From Ignavibacteriota bacterium (GTDB lineage: Bacteria; Bacteroidota; Ignavibacteria; UBA10030; SZUA-254): a stretch of 64,000 nucleotides of DNA. Positions 1 through 7,023 of this stretch are shown one piece after another. The notes beneath the pieces are model-generated. The model did not search any database. It worked only from the letters and a program-made list of their open reading frames with translations, and was not told where the DNA came from. The position numbers and the translations under genes are program-made. How positions within the stretch are numbered: position 1 is the first letter of the stretch; each line of letters opens with the position of its first letter. The stretch covers positions 248,001 through 312,000 of the forward strand of contig JACREZ010000016.1 of NCBI GenBank assembly GCA_016212665.1, read 5' to 3'.

Positions 1-332
1 ACAACGGTATTGGTGCAAAGCGGAAAGAAGAACGTTTGCGTTATCTCTCCCGTTACTGGATGAACAAACTCAAAGATTTGCCGAACGTTCGTTTCCATAC
101 TTCGTGGGAAGCAAATCAATCGTGCGCAATTGCCAATATTGAAATTACAGATGTTGATACTCCAAAACTTCAGAGTTATCTTTTCGACAAGCACAAAATT
201 TTCACCGTTGCCATCATGCACGACGAGTTCAAAGGACTCCGTATCACACCGAATGTTTACACAACACTGAAGGAACTCGACCGCTTTTGTGAGGTGATGA
301 CGGATGTGGCGAAGAAAGGTTTGCCGAAATAA
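1..332 (+). CDS. Class V aminotransferase-like protein, C-terminal part (5' end outside window)
   Basis: The reading frame is open from the window edge, so only about the last 110 residues are seen and the true start lies upstream. The visible part has the C-terminal small domain of PLP-dependent class V (isopenicillin-N-epimerase/cysteine-desulfurase fold) enzymes: a 'GIGAKRKEERLRYLSRYW' helix, an 'FHTSWEANQSCAIANIEI' strand region and a late 'GLRITPNVYTTLKELDRFCE' segment. This last segment corresponds to the family's 'R(I/L)SP..YNT.E.E.D' end motif that positions the substrate carboxylate arginine. The PLP lysine is outside the window, so activity and substrate cannot be judged. The gene ends 45 bp before the methylase start and is probably not co-transcribed with it, since a promoter-like sequence lies between them. 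Confidence 0.75.
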   Translation, partial: NGIGAKRKEERLRYLSRYWMNKLKDLPNVRFHTSWEANQSCAIANIEITDVDTPKLQSYLFDKHKIFTVAIMHDEFKGLRITPNVYTTLKELDRFCEVMTDVAKKGLPK

Positions 333-340
333 TTTCGGAT

Positions 341-368
341 TTGTCTATTCACGCAACGTTTGTATATT
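341..368 (+). promoter_or_regulatory. Candidate promoter of the DNA methyltransferase gene (leaderless mRNA)
   Basis: TTGTCT at 341-346, a 16-bp spacer, and TATATT at 363-368. A start site about 7-9 bp after the -10 box would fall at or next to the ATG at 378, so the transcript would be leaderless. No Shine-Dalgarno sequence precedes the ATG, which fits. Leaderless transcripts are known for several type II R-M genes. Confidence 0.5.
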
Positions 369-377
369 ATCATAACT

Positions 378-1325
378 ATGAACGGATCGATAAATAGTCC
401 TTTTCGATATGCCGGGGGAAAATTTTATGCAAGGAAACTTATCCTTGAGCATGTCCCACCCCATGTTGCTTACATTGAACCTTTTGCAGGAGGGGCAAGC
501 ATTTTTTTTGCAAAAGCCAAGGCTGATTTTAATCAACTCAATGATATAGATAAGGAACTTATTAACGTGTATCTTACGATTAGAGATAAACCCGAACAAT
601 TGGTCGATATGCTGAAAGTAAGGTTAGGATCAGAAACTAACATCCCTTCCAAACTTACAAAAGGAATTGAAATAGGAGAACCGTTACCAGCTACTAAAGA
701 ACTACATGGATTTTTTAAAAATGAGTTTCAACCACATAGTGACTTGGAAAAAGCATTGCGGTGGTTTTACTTGAATAGGACATCATATAGCGGAATTATG
801 AATTCCCAAAATATGTATTGGGGTTATGGAGATCAGTTTTCCATGCAACCTAAAAACTGGCCACAAAATATTTTCAGAACCAGTAAGAAACTACAAAATG
901 TATGTCTTACAAGTAATGACTTCGAAGAAATTATTGATGATGCACCAGACGGGGCATTTCTGTTTGTTGACCCTCCCTATTTTAATGCAGACCAAGACAA
1001 ATTTTATCAATATGCTTTTTCAAAGGAAGATCATTATCGTTTGGAGAGATGTGTAAGAAGAAACAATGAACGATTATTCTTATTTCTGACATACGATAAT
1101 ACTTTAGAAGTAAGACAACTTTACGGATGGATGAAAGAAATACATGATAAAGAATGGAATTATTGTATTCAAAGAACAGACGATCAAAAAAATGGAACAC
1201 AACGGAAGGGAGAACGTTACAAAGGAAAAGAACTTTTCATTCTGAATTATCATTCAAGATTAATGAATTCAGATATTCGTTTCAGTTTCGCCTTTGAGGA
1301 TGATGAAGTTGCCGTCTCTCGTTAA
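378..1325 (+). CDS. DNA adenine N6-methyltransferase, D12/Dam class (type II R-M methylase)
   Basis: 315 residues from the ATG at 378. The in-frame TTG at 360 is less likely because it would lie upstream of the predicted transcription start. Visible motifs are those of D12-class (alpha) adenine methylases: motif X FRYAGGK at residues 9-15 (SAM binding), motif I EPFAGG at 34-39, and catalytic motif IV DPPYF starting at residue 198. Length fits the family (270-320). The enzyme transfers a methyl group from SAM to adenine N6 in a short DNA site and should protect host DNA from the neighbouring endonuclease. It converges on that endonuclease gene and the two coding 3' ends overlap by 44 bp. The recognition site cannot be read from sequence; GATC-like sites are common in this class, but that is only a family tendency. 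Confidence 0.93.
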   Translation: MNGSINSPFRYAGGKFYARKLILEHVPPHVAYIEPFAGGASIFFAKAKADFNQLNDIDKELINVYLTIRDKPEQLVDMLKVRLGSETNIPSKLTKGIEIGEPLPATKELHGFFKNEFQPHSDLEKALRWFYLNRTSYSGIMNSQNMYWGYGDQFSMQPKNWPQNIFRTSKKLQNVCLTSNDFEEIIDDAPDGAFLFVDPPYFNADQDKFYQYAFSKEDHYRLERCVRRNNERLFLFLTYDNTLEVRQLYGWMKEIHDKEWNYCIQRTDDQKNGTQRKGERYKGKELFILNYHSRLMNSDIRFSFAFEDDEVAVSR

Positions 1326-2037
1326 CAACTTGGAGTAATCGTTCTTCGATATGTGTTAACGGTTTCCAATTTTCGTCGTTAACAAGTTTAACATATGGAG
1401 TACGGGGAATAAAACCTTCTATGGCAATGTCCTTAGGGATACAAAAACGCCAATCACTTTCACTTGCTTGAATTAAGTCCTCATCATTTTCTACATTGTA
1501 GTAATCATACAGTAAACTTTTAAGCTGTAACTCGTGGATAACTTCTAAGTGCTCACCAACGGTATTACCTTCAAAGATTGCATTCGAGGTATTCGTGATG
1601 AGAACATCAAAGCTATCTACGGAATAACGATCATTTGAAGTCCCCGCTAATTTAATGTTACTTCGAGAACGGTGACACTTTACATTAAAATGCGGAACCT
1701 TTAATACTTTGGTTCTCTTGCCATCACTGATACTTCCTCGTACAGCACTTTTACATTCTACCTTCAGAATGATTCCAGACCTGCGATGAGTTATGCTAAT
1801 ATCTTCATCATACGTACCGGGTTGTGCATTTAAGTTAAGTTTTTGAACGCTCCAAATGGATTTTGGCAAGATTTTTTCTAAAAGAAGAAAGGCATTATAC
1901 TCCATTGCCTTACCACGTATCATAGGAGTAACTTTTTGGTCTTCCAGAATCTCGAACAAAAATCCGAGAGGTATATTGAATTTTTTACAATACTGTAAAA
2001 GGTCGCTTCCTAATTTGTTAATTTCTTCAGTCGTCAT
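1282..2037 (-). CDS. Putative type II restriction endonuclease, PD-(D/E)XK fold
   Basis: 251 residues. I do not recognise a named restriction enzyme family, but position and a catalytic motif support the call. Acidic residues at 77-79 (YDEDIS) are followed after a strand-length gap by V-E94-C-K96-S, the D...ExK metal-binding core of PD-(D/E)XK nucleases. The gene starts inside the end of the upstream regulator (11-bp overlap) and has GGGA about 10 bases before the ATG, so the two are translationally coupled. Its 3' end overlaps the convergent methylase gene by 44 bp. C-R in one operon with M opposed is a normal arrangement for regulated type II systems. Expected role: cutting unmethylated foreign DNA at the site the methylase protects. 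Confidence 0.75.
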   Translation of the reverse strand: MTTEEINKLGSDLLQYCKKFNIPLGFLFEILEDQKVTPMIRGKAMEYNAFLLLEKILPKSIWSVQKLNLNAQPGTYDEDISITHRRSGIILKVECKSAVRGSISDGKRTKVLKVPHFNVKCHRSRSNIKLAGTSNDRYSVDSFDVLITNTSNAIFEGNTVGEHLEVIHELQLKSLLYDYYNVENDEDLIQASESDWRFCIPKDIAIEGFIPRTPYVKLVNDENWKPLTHIEERLLQVVNERRQLHHPQRRN

Positions 2038-2260
2038 CTGGCATCCCTTTAGTGAATGCAGCTACATCGCATTCTAAACATCGCGCTAATTTTACAAGTG
2101 TTAAGAGGCTAACATTTCTTTCTCCTCTTTCTATGCCGCCAAGATACGATCTGTCTATTTCTGCATCTAAAGCAAGCTGTTCCTGAGAAAAACCCTTTCT
2201 TTTTCTAATTTCGCGAATTTGGTTTCCTACAAGTACAAGGTATTTATTATTCTGTTTCAT
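2027..2260 (-). CDS. C-type XRE regulator of the restriction-modification system
   Basis: 77 residues, nearly all of it a helix-turn-helix of the XRE/Cro family: 'IREIRKRKGFSQEQLALDAE' followed by 'RSYLGGIERGERNVSLLTLV'. This size, and the position directly upstream of and overlapping the endonuclease gene, are typical of R-M controller (C) proteins. C proteins dimerise on operator boxes ahead of their own gene, activating then repressing transcription so that restriction appears after methylation. An inverted repeat 46-64 bp upstream of the start is a candidate operator. There is no Shine-Dalgarno before the ATG, and TATATT ends 9 bp ahead of it, so this mRNA may also be leaderless. The regulator role is inferred from context. 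Confidence 0.85.
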   Translation of the reverse strand: MKQNNKYLVLVGNQIREIRKRKGFSQEQLALDAEIDRSYLGGIERGERNVSLLTLVKLARCLECDVAAFTKGMPDDD

Positions 2261-2305
2261 ACCAGAATAAATATATCGTTATGATGTATTTAATGCCACA
2301 GACTA

Positions 2306-2324
2306 TAATACCTCATTTGTATTA
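2306..2324. promoter_or_regulatory. Inverted repeat upstream of the C gene, candidate operator (C-box)
   Basis: TAATAC, a 7-bp gap, then GTATTA, a perfect 6-bp inverted repeat in the 72-bp gap between the regulator (2260) and the DinB-like gene (2333). Its place about 46-64 bp ahead of the regulator start fits an operator upstream of a -10 box. It does not match the best known GACT...AGTC C-box consensus closely, so assignment rests on symmetry and position. Confidence 0.35.
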
Positions 2325-2332
2325 AGGAATTT

Positions 2333-2857
2333 TCAATGTTTTAGTATCGAAAGATACTCCTTCCACGCTCCAACTTCATCTGAGTACTGTTTCGCCATCA
2401 CCCGCATCATCTGGCTGATGTGGCTCAGGTCGTGGACAACCCAAGTTGCGAGTAGTTGTTGAAGCGTAACTTCTCCAAGCGCGGGATGTTTTCCTTTTAG
2501 CGCTAAGTGTTCGGGAGTAAGATTCCATGATTTGAGTGTAACTAGATTTTGTTTTCTCTTTTCTGAAAACATTACAAGCAATTCATCGAGAGTGTTATCT
2601 TTGAAACGAGTGAACTGTGCAAACCTGTCGTATGGCTCGAACGTTCTGTTTTCTCCCTGAGCAAGTATAACCTTCGCTCGCGGAATCCAATCCGTATCTT
2701 CTCCGTGAACCAGATGTCCGACAATATCAAACACGCTGAATGTGTTTTCGCCTTCGTTTGTCGTTACCAATTCTTTTGGTAATCCTTGAAGTAAATCGTG
2801 AAGTGTATCAGACGTGTTGCTCAACACTGCGATTGCTTCGTCTAAATTGAATTTCAT
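2333..2857 (-). CDS. DinB-like putative metal-dependent protein (YfiT/DUF664 type)
   Basis: About 174 residues from the ATG at 2857; a longer in-frame extension upstream lacks family similarity. The protein has the four-helix DinB pattern: an N-terminal helix ending 'LLQGLPKELV', a first metal-ligand histidine in 'VFDIVGHLVHGE', and a second pair in 'WVVHDLSHISQMMRVMA' (HxxxH). In the DinB superfamily these three histidines bind a divalent metal. Members act as thiol-dependent S-transferases or hydrolases, and the substrate cannot be told from the sequence. It lies downstream of the R-M operator region on the minus strand, 89 bp after the sugar-binding-domain gene, with no visible promoter of its own. 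Confidence 0.8.
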   Translation of the reverse strand: MKFNLDEAIAVLSNTSDTLHDLLQGLPKELVTTNEGENTFSVFDIVGHLVHGEDTDWIPRAKVILAQGENRTFEPYDRFAQFTRFKDNTLDELLVMFSEKRKQNLVTLKSWNLTPEHLALKGKHPALGEVTLQQLLATWVVHDLSHISQMMRVMAKQYSDEVGAWKEYLSILKH

Positions 2858-2946
2858 AATTTTATTAGCTGATGGGTGAACCGGGGTTAATGATTTGAAG
2901 TACAATCAAGGGTAAAAAAGTCATACCAACTTCCCAAAGAAGATGA

Positions 2947-3981
2947 CTACCGAAACAACCAATCAAAAATACTCTCTGGGCTTTTGTTTCTTTTCTGCCA
3001 CTTGGTGAATTTATCCCGCGTGACAATTCCGATTGGTCCTGTATACATTCCTCCATCTTTAAATCCATCGTACACCCGCACGGCAAGAACATTTTCCTGA
3101 TTTGCGCGGAGAACCTCGGAGGGAATGATGTACGAGCGTAATTGAAGATAGGCATCCGAACCCGGAATTTGTTCATCCCTTGATTTCATGTTTCCCGTGC
3201 TTCCTATTTTCATTCCGTTCAGAAACGCTTCATCGAAGTCATCAATTTTTCCAAGAAGTAAAATCAATCGTTGCTCGGGCAGATTCGAGGGAACTTTAAA
3301 TTTTATCCGATACCAACCAAATCCGTCATACTCTTTATAGCCATGGGCTTCCCAGAATGACGGGACGATAATTTTATCCCATTGACTATCGTTATAGTGC
3401 GGTTCTTTCCAGTTTGCGCTATCGCCCGTTTTGAATTTCCATGCAGCAGAAAGTTGTACATTCAGTTGAATGGCATCAACATCTTCATATACACCGAGAC
3501 GACCACGCATAATACCGCCGCTTAATTCCCGGTCATACACACGTATTGCAATTACGTTATCACCGTCCGGACTAAGATACGCTGATGAAAACGTGTAAAC
3601 TCTCACCTCGCTGTAAGCCGTTACATAATCCGGGGGGAACACTCCATGAGAACCGATGAGTTGTCCGTTGAGATAGACTTCGTCAACGTCGTCAATATTT
3701 CCAAGGTGAAGCGCTAATGTTTTTTTCTCCCAATCGGAAGATGATTTGAAATGTTTTCTATACCAGGCGTAGCCATCGTATCCGGGAAAACCTTCATCTT
3801 CCCATGGAGAAGGTGCATAAATGTTTTCCCATTTACTGTCATCGTAATGCTGTTCTGCACGTTTCATATCATCACCGAGTTCAATCTTCCATTCGCCGCG
3901 CAAACCGAACAACTGTTTCCAGTTTTCTGCTTTGGCTTCATGTACTGATAAGCAAATGAGGAGTATGATGATAAAGTTCAT
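2947..3981 (-). CDS. Exported protein with two tandem glycoside-hydrolase-2-type sugar-binding domains
   Basis: 344 residues from the ATG at 3981; the frame extends to a TTG at 4005 but the ATG sits directly before a clean signal peptide (hydrophobic IIILLICLSV, ending near AKAEN). The mature protein is an internal duplication of about 155 residues. Each half has 'W...Y.DS.WE/D.I..PS.WE..G', 'Y.GYAWYR' or 'Y.GFGWYR', a 'LGNIDDVDEVYLNG' or 'LGKIDDFDEAFLNG' strand pair, and an 'N.(I/L)A(I/V)RVYD' strand. This is the galactose-binding-like jelly roll found at the N terminus of family 2 glycosidases, but no catalytic barrel follows. It is probably a stand-alone carbohydrate-binding or adhesive surface protein. 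It follows the small exported gene by 28 bp. Confidence 0.7.
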   Translation of the reverse strand: MNFIIILLICLSVHEAKAENWKQLFGLRGEWKIELGDDMKRAEQHYDDSKWENIYAPSPWEDEGFPGYDGYAWYRKHFKSSSDWEKKTLALHLGNIDDVDEVYLNGQLIGSHGVFPPDYVTAYSEVRVYTFSSAYLSPDGDNVIAIRVYDRELSGGIMRGRLGVYEDVDAIQLNVQLSAAWKFKTGDSANWKEPHYNDSQWDKIIVPSFWEAHGYKEYDGFGWYRIKFKVPSNLPEQRLILLLGKIDDFDEAFLNGMKIGSTGNMKSRDEQIPGSDAYLQLRSYIIPSEVLRANQENVLAVRVYDGFKDGGMYTGPIGIVTRDKFTKWQKRNKSPESIFDWLFR

Positions 3982-4009
3982 GATGTATGTATCAGATGAT
4001 TTCAATGGA

Positions 4010-4441
4010 TTAACGAATGTAGTTTGTCCCGAACATTGTATCTCTCAATGTATTAGCAAGAGTTGAAAACAACGCTTCGCTATCTTCAAATTCTGTGCGT
4101 GATTCACTTTCAAATATTGAAGGACTGTTAAACACACTGCAAATCAAAAATGCGCGATAGCGGATGTTTGGCGATTGACTATCAGAAGAAAGTTCACAAA
4201 TTTTCTTTTCAAGTTCCGGGAATTCCTGTTCCGGGAAAAAGAGTTTGATTCTTCCGATGTGCGCAAGCGTCGAAGTAACAACTCCTTCGTTCTCGGATTG
4301 AAGACTGAGGAGATATACTTTTGTGAATCGTTCTGCATTCACTTTCTGAAAGTGAGAGTAATCGGGAAAATATTTTTGGGCGCTACTACTACCGATGAAG
4401 AGTAACAATAAAACGGTTGCGAGTGTGATATTCTTTTTCAT
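4010..4441 (-). CDS. Small exported protein of unknown function
   Basis: 143 residues from the ATG at 4441, chosen because a strong AAAGGAA ribosome site precedes it and because it starts a typical signal peptide (MKKNITLATVLLLLFIG, cleavage near SSSAQ). The mature part is helical and acidic, with 'FTKVYLLSLQSENEGVVTST' and 'NIRYRAFLICSVF' helices of the kind seen in HEAT-like repeats, but there is no recognisable catalytic motif. It sits upstream of the duplicated sugar-binding gene in the same orientation with a short gap, so the two are probably co-transcribed. Function not recognised. Confidence 0.65.
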   Translation of the reverse strand: MKKNITLATVLLLLFIGSSSAQKYFPDYSHFQKVNAERFTKVYLLSLQSENEGVVTSTLAHIGRIKLFFPEQEFPELEKKICELSSDSQSPNIRYRAFLICSVFNSPSIFESESRTEFEDSEALFSTLANTLRDTMFGTNYIR

Positions 4442-4598
4442 GACTTGTTCCTTTCTTCGATGGTTGTTAAGAGTTCGTTTGTTGTTCTGCTCTAATGTAC
4501 GCCCATCGTTCGTCAAAGATGTCACATTGAAGTCAAGAATTGTAAAAAGTTGTCACGAAGAATGTTGGAAGGCGAGCCAAATCAGGCGTTAAGTTTCC

Positions 4599-5285
4599 CT
4601 AAACAACAAGTTTGTAACCGATTCCATGAATTGTCAGAATATACCTGTGCGTATCGGGTTTCTCTTCAATCTTTTGCCGTAACTTCAGAATAAAATTATC
4701 TACCGTTCTTGTACTGATGGATTCATCGTATCCCCACACGTTCGTCAACAACTGTTCTCTGCTGACGGTTTGATTTTTATTCTGCCACAAATACTTGAGG
4801 ATTTCGAATTCTTTCGGTGTCATATCAACAGGCTTGTTATTGCGGGTTGCATTGTACGTAGAAAAATCAACCGATAATTTTCCGATAGTTACTTTTTTCA
4901 TTTCCTGATGAGAGCCGGAAGATTCGTTTCTCCGAAGAACCGCCTTCACTCGTGCAAGTAATTCGCGAAGACTGAACGGCTTCGTGATATAATCATCCGC
5001 GCCAAGTTCCAATCCGAGCACTTTATCAATCTCTTCGCTTTTAGCCGTGAGCATAATGATTGGCGTTGCAATCCCTTGTTCACGACTTCGCTTCACGACA
5101 TCCAATCCCGAAACTTTTGGAAGCATCACATCAAGAAGAATCAAATGATAGTTGTTCTGAAGTATTTTTTTCAATCCCGTCTCGCCGTCGGTTGCAGTGT
5201 CAACATCGTAACCGTCAATCTCTAAATTATCTTTTAATCCAGCCAGCATCTTCGGGTCGTCTTCAACAATAAGAATGGTTGCCAT
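4599..5285 (-). CDS. OmpR/PhoB-family response regulator
   Basis: 228 residues. Receiver domain at about 1-120 with the acidic pair at 9-10 (VEDD), the phospho-acceptor Asp at 52 (LLDVMLPKVSG) and a conserved switch region ending in 'TKPFSLRELLARV'. A winged-helix DNA-binding domain of the OmpR type fills residues 130-228 (TPKEFEILKYLWQNK ... RTVDNFILKLRQKI ... GIGYKLV). An AAAAGGA ribosome site precedes the ATG. It lies 18 bp downstream of a sensor kinase gene and is its cognate regulator by position. As the kinase reading frame is broken in this sequence, signalling through this pair may be lost. Targets are unknown. Confidence 0.93.
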   Translation of the reverse strand: MATILIVEDDPKMLAGLKDNLEIDGYDVDTATDGETGLKKILQNNYHLILLDVMLPKVSGLDVVKRSREQGIATPIIMLTAKSEEIDKVLGLELGADDYITKPFSLRELLARVKAVLRRNESSGSHQEMKKVTIGKLSVDFSTYNATRNNKPVDMTPKEFEILKYLWQNKNQTVSREQLLTNVWGYDESISTRTVDNFILKLRQKIEEKPDTHRYILTIHGIGYKLVV

Positions 5286-5303
5286 CGGTGAATCCTTTTC
5301 AGT

Positions 5304-6883
5304 TCATTGTTTTGCTATGAGCGGAAATTCCAAACGGAATGTACTTCCTTTCCCTAACGTGCTTGTGAGAAGTACCTTCCCATTGTGACTCTCCATGATA
5401 TGCTTCACGAGAGCAAGTCCCAGCCCGCTTCCTTTAACATTGTGTACCAGGCCGCTCGTTACGCGATAAAAATTTTCGAAGATTTTTTGTGATGTTCTGT
5501 CGCGATCCCGATTCCATGGTCTTCGATTTCAAGAAATGTGGTTTTCTCGTTTGAGCCGGTTGTAATGCGGACGAATTTTTTTGAGTCGCTGTACTTGATT
5601 GCGTTGTCAAGAATGTTTGCAATCGCTTCGGAGATACTTTCCTTATCGGCGAGCAAGGGGGGAAGAGATGATTGCAGTTGTATCATTAACTCAAAGCCCT
5701 CCGATTGGAGATGAAATCTATACGTATCAAGAAGCGCGGAAACAATTTCGTTCAGGTCGGTCTCCTGCATAGTGTATTGCTTTTTCCCCGCTTCCATTTT
5801 AGAAAAATCTAAAATATTATTGACAAGTCGGGTCAATCGTTCTGTCTCCTGAAGAATTGTAGAATAATATTCCCGTTTTTTTTCTTCTTGCCCGATTCGG
5901 TTCATCTCCAGCGTCTCTGCATACATGCGAATAAGTGAAAGCGGAGTTCTCAGTTCATGGGAAACGTTCGAGACAAAGTCGGATTTCAACCGGACAAATT
6001 GCATCTGGCGGCGAATGTTGTTATAAACAATCCAGACTCCGGCAATCAGCACCACATCGAGCAAAAGGACTAACACGAGATTGCGGTTGAACCGGGCTTG
6101 CGTCAATTCTTCAATCGTTTCACCTTTCAGCGTTATGCCGAGATAATAATTCGGAAAAATCCAGAGTTGTTTGTTTTGTTTCAATTCATTCGTTTGAATC
6201 GGAGACGTAGAATAGACAGGCTCTTGCGTTCCCTCTTTTGAAATTGCAAGAACGAATTCCTCCGTCGCGGCTTCCCGGAGTTTGGCAGAGAGAATTTCGC
6301 GAATGAATGTTTGCTCGTCAAGAACGATTGTAACGACTGTCTGATTTTCCGAAACATCGTTTGTTACAAAGAGAAGTGCGAGCGATGTGTTTCTGTTCCC
6401 CGATTCTATTTCGATGGGTTCCAGTTTTCGATACTCAACTTGCTGATAACGAAGGAGGCGTTCAATTTTTTCTTTGTTTGAACGAAGAGTCTGAACTAAC
6501 GTAGTATCAATGGGCAAACTACGGTTTCCTGATGTTGAGAAAAGAATATTTGTCGTTAGGGAAACATCGGAAAACATCAAAGACTGTATTGCAGAATTCT
6601 TTCCTAAGAATTTTTCGATGACATTCTTCAGAGAATCAGGTTTTGATTCTATATGTTCATTGAAAAGAATCCCAATGGAGCTTGCCCAATTGTTGGCAAC
6701 ATCCAGTGCGTACTGGTTGAGGGAAAAAAGAATCATGTCGAGTTGCTGCCGGTAGATTGTTGCAATGAGTTCCTCGCTTCTGCTCATGGTGTTTAACTCA
6801 TATCCTGAATAAAATAACGCTGGCAACAGGACAACGAGCAGGAGAATAAGAAAAAGTTTCTTGAGTGCGCCGGTTTCTTTCAC
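5304..6883 (-). pseudogene. Membrane sensor histidine kinase interrupted by a single-base frameshift
   Basis: Partner of the OmpR-type regulator. It has a transmembrane helix near the N terminus (LFLILLLVVLLPALF), a periplasmic sensor of about 230 residues, a second helix (NLVLVLLLDVVLIAGVW), the H-box (FVSNVSHELRTPLSLI), an N-box (ANILDNAIKYS) and G1 (DHGIGIA). The frame is then lost in a run of six A on the coding strand (5483-5488) and stops at 5459. Adding one A restores 'KKIFENFYRVTSG' and the G2 box 'GSGLGLALVKHIM' down to a natural stop at 5304. The gene is thus complete except for one homopolymer base, from sequencing error or real mutation. The start is uncertain: GTG at 6883 is preferred, TTG at 6934 is possible. 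Confidence 0.85.
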
Positions 6884-6970
6884 GGGAGGTAACTTATACT
6901 TTATGATTCGTACGTTGAAGCATAACAGCCACAATATACGGCTTAATAAGAAATTTTCATCACGTACATA

Positions 6971-7001
6971 AAAAAGGCAAGCGTGTTAGAGCTTGCCTTT
7001 G
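6971..7001 (-). terminator. Rho-independent terminator after the beta-helix T9SS gene
   Basis: Read on the minus strand: AAGGCAAGC, an 8-base loop, GCTTGCCTT, then a run of T. It lies 23 bp past the stop of the 7024-10005 gene and ahead of the kinase gene, separating the two units. Confidence 0.85.
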
Positions 7002-7023
7002 ATAGAACACTCTGAAAATCGGA

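Noticed and set aside
5304-5458. Independent small gene downstream of the kinase
   Set aside because: The sequence is the missing C-terminal G2 region of the kinase in another frame, so it belongs to the frameshifted gene.
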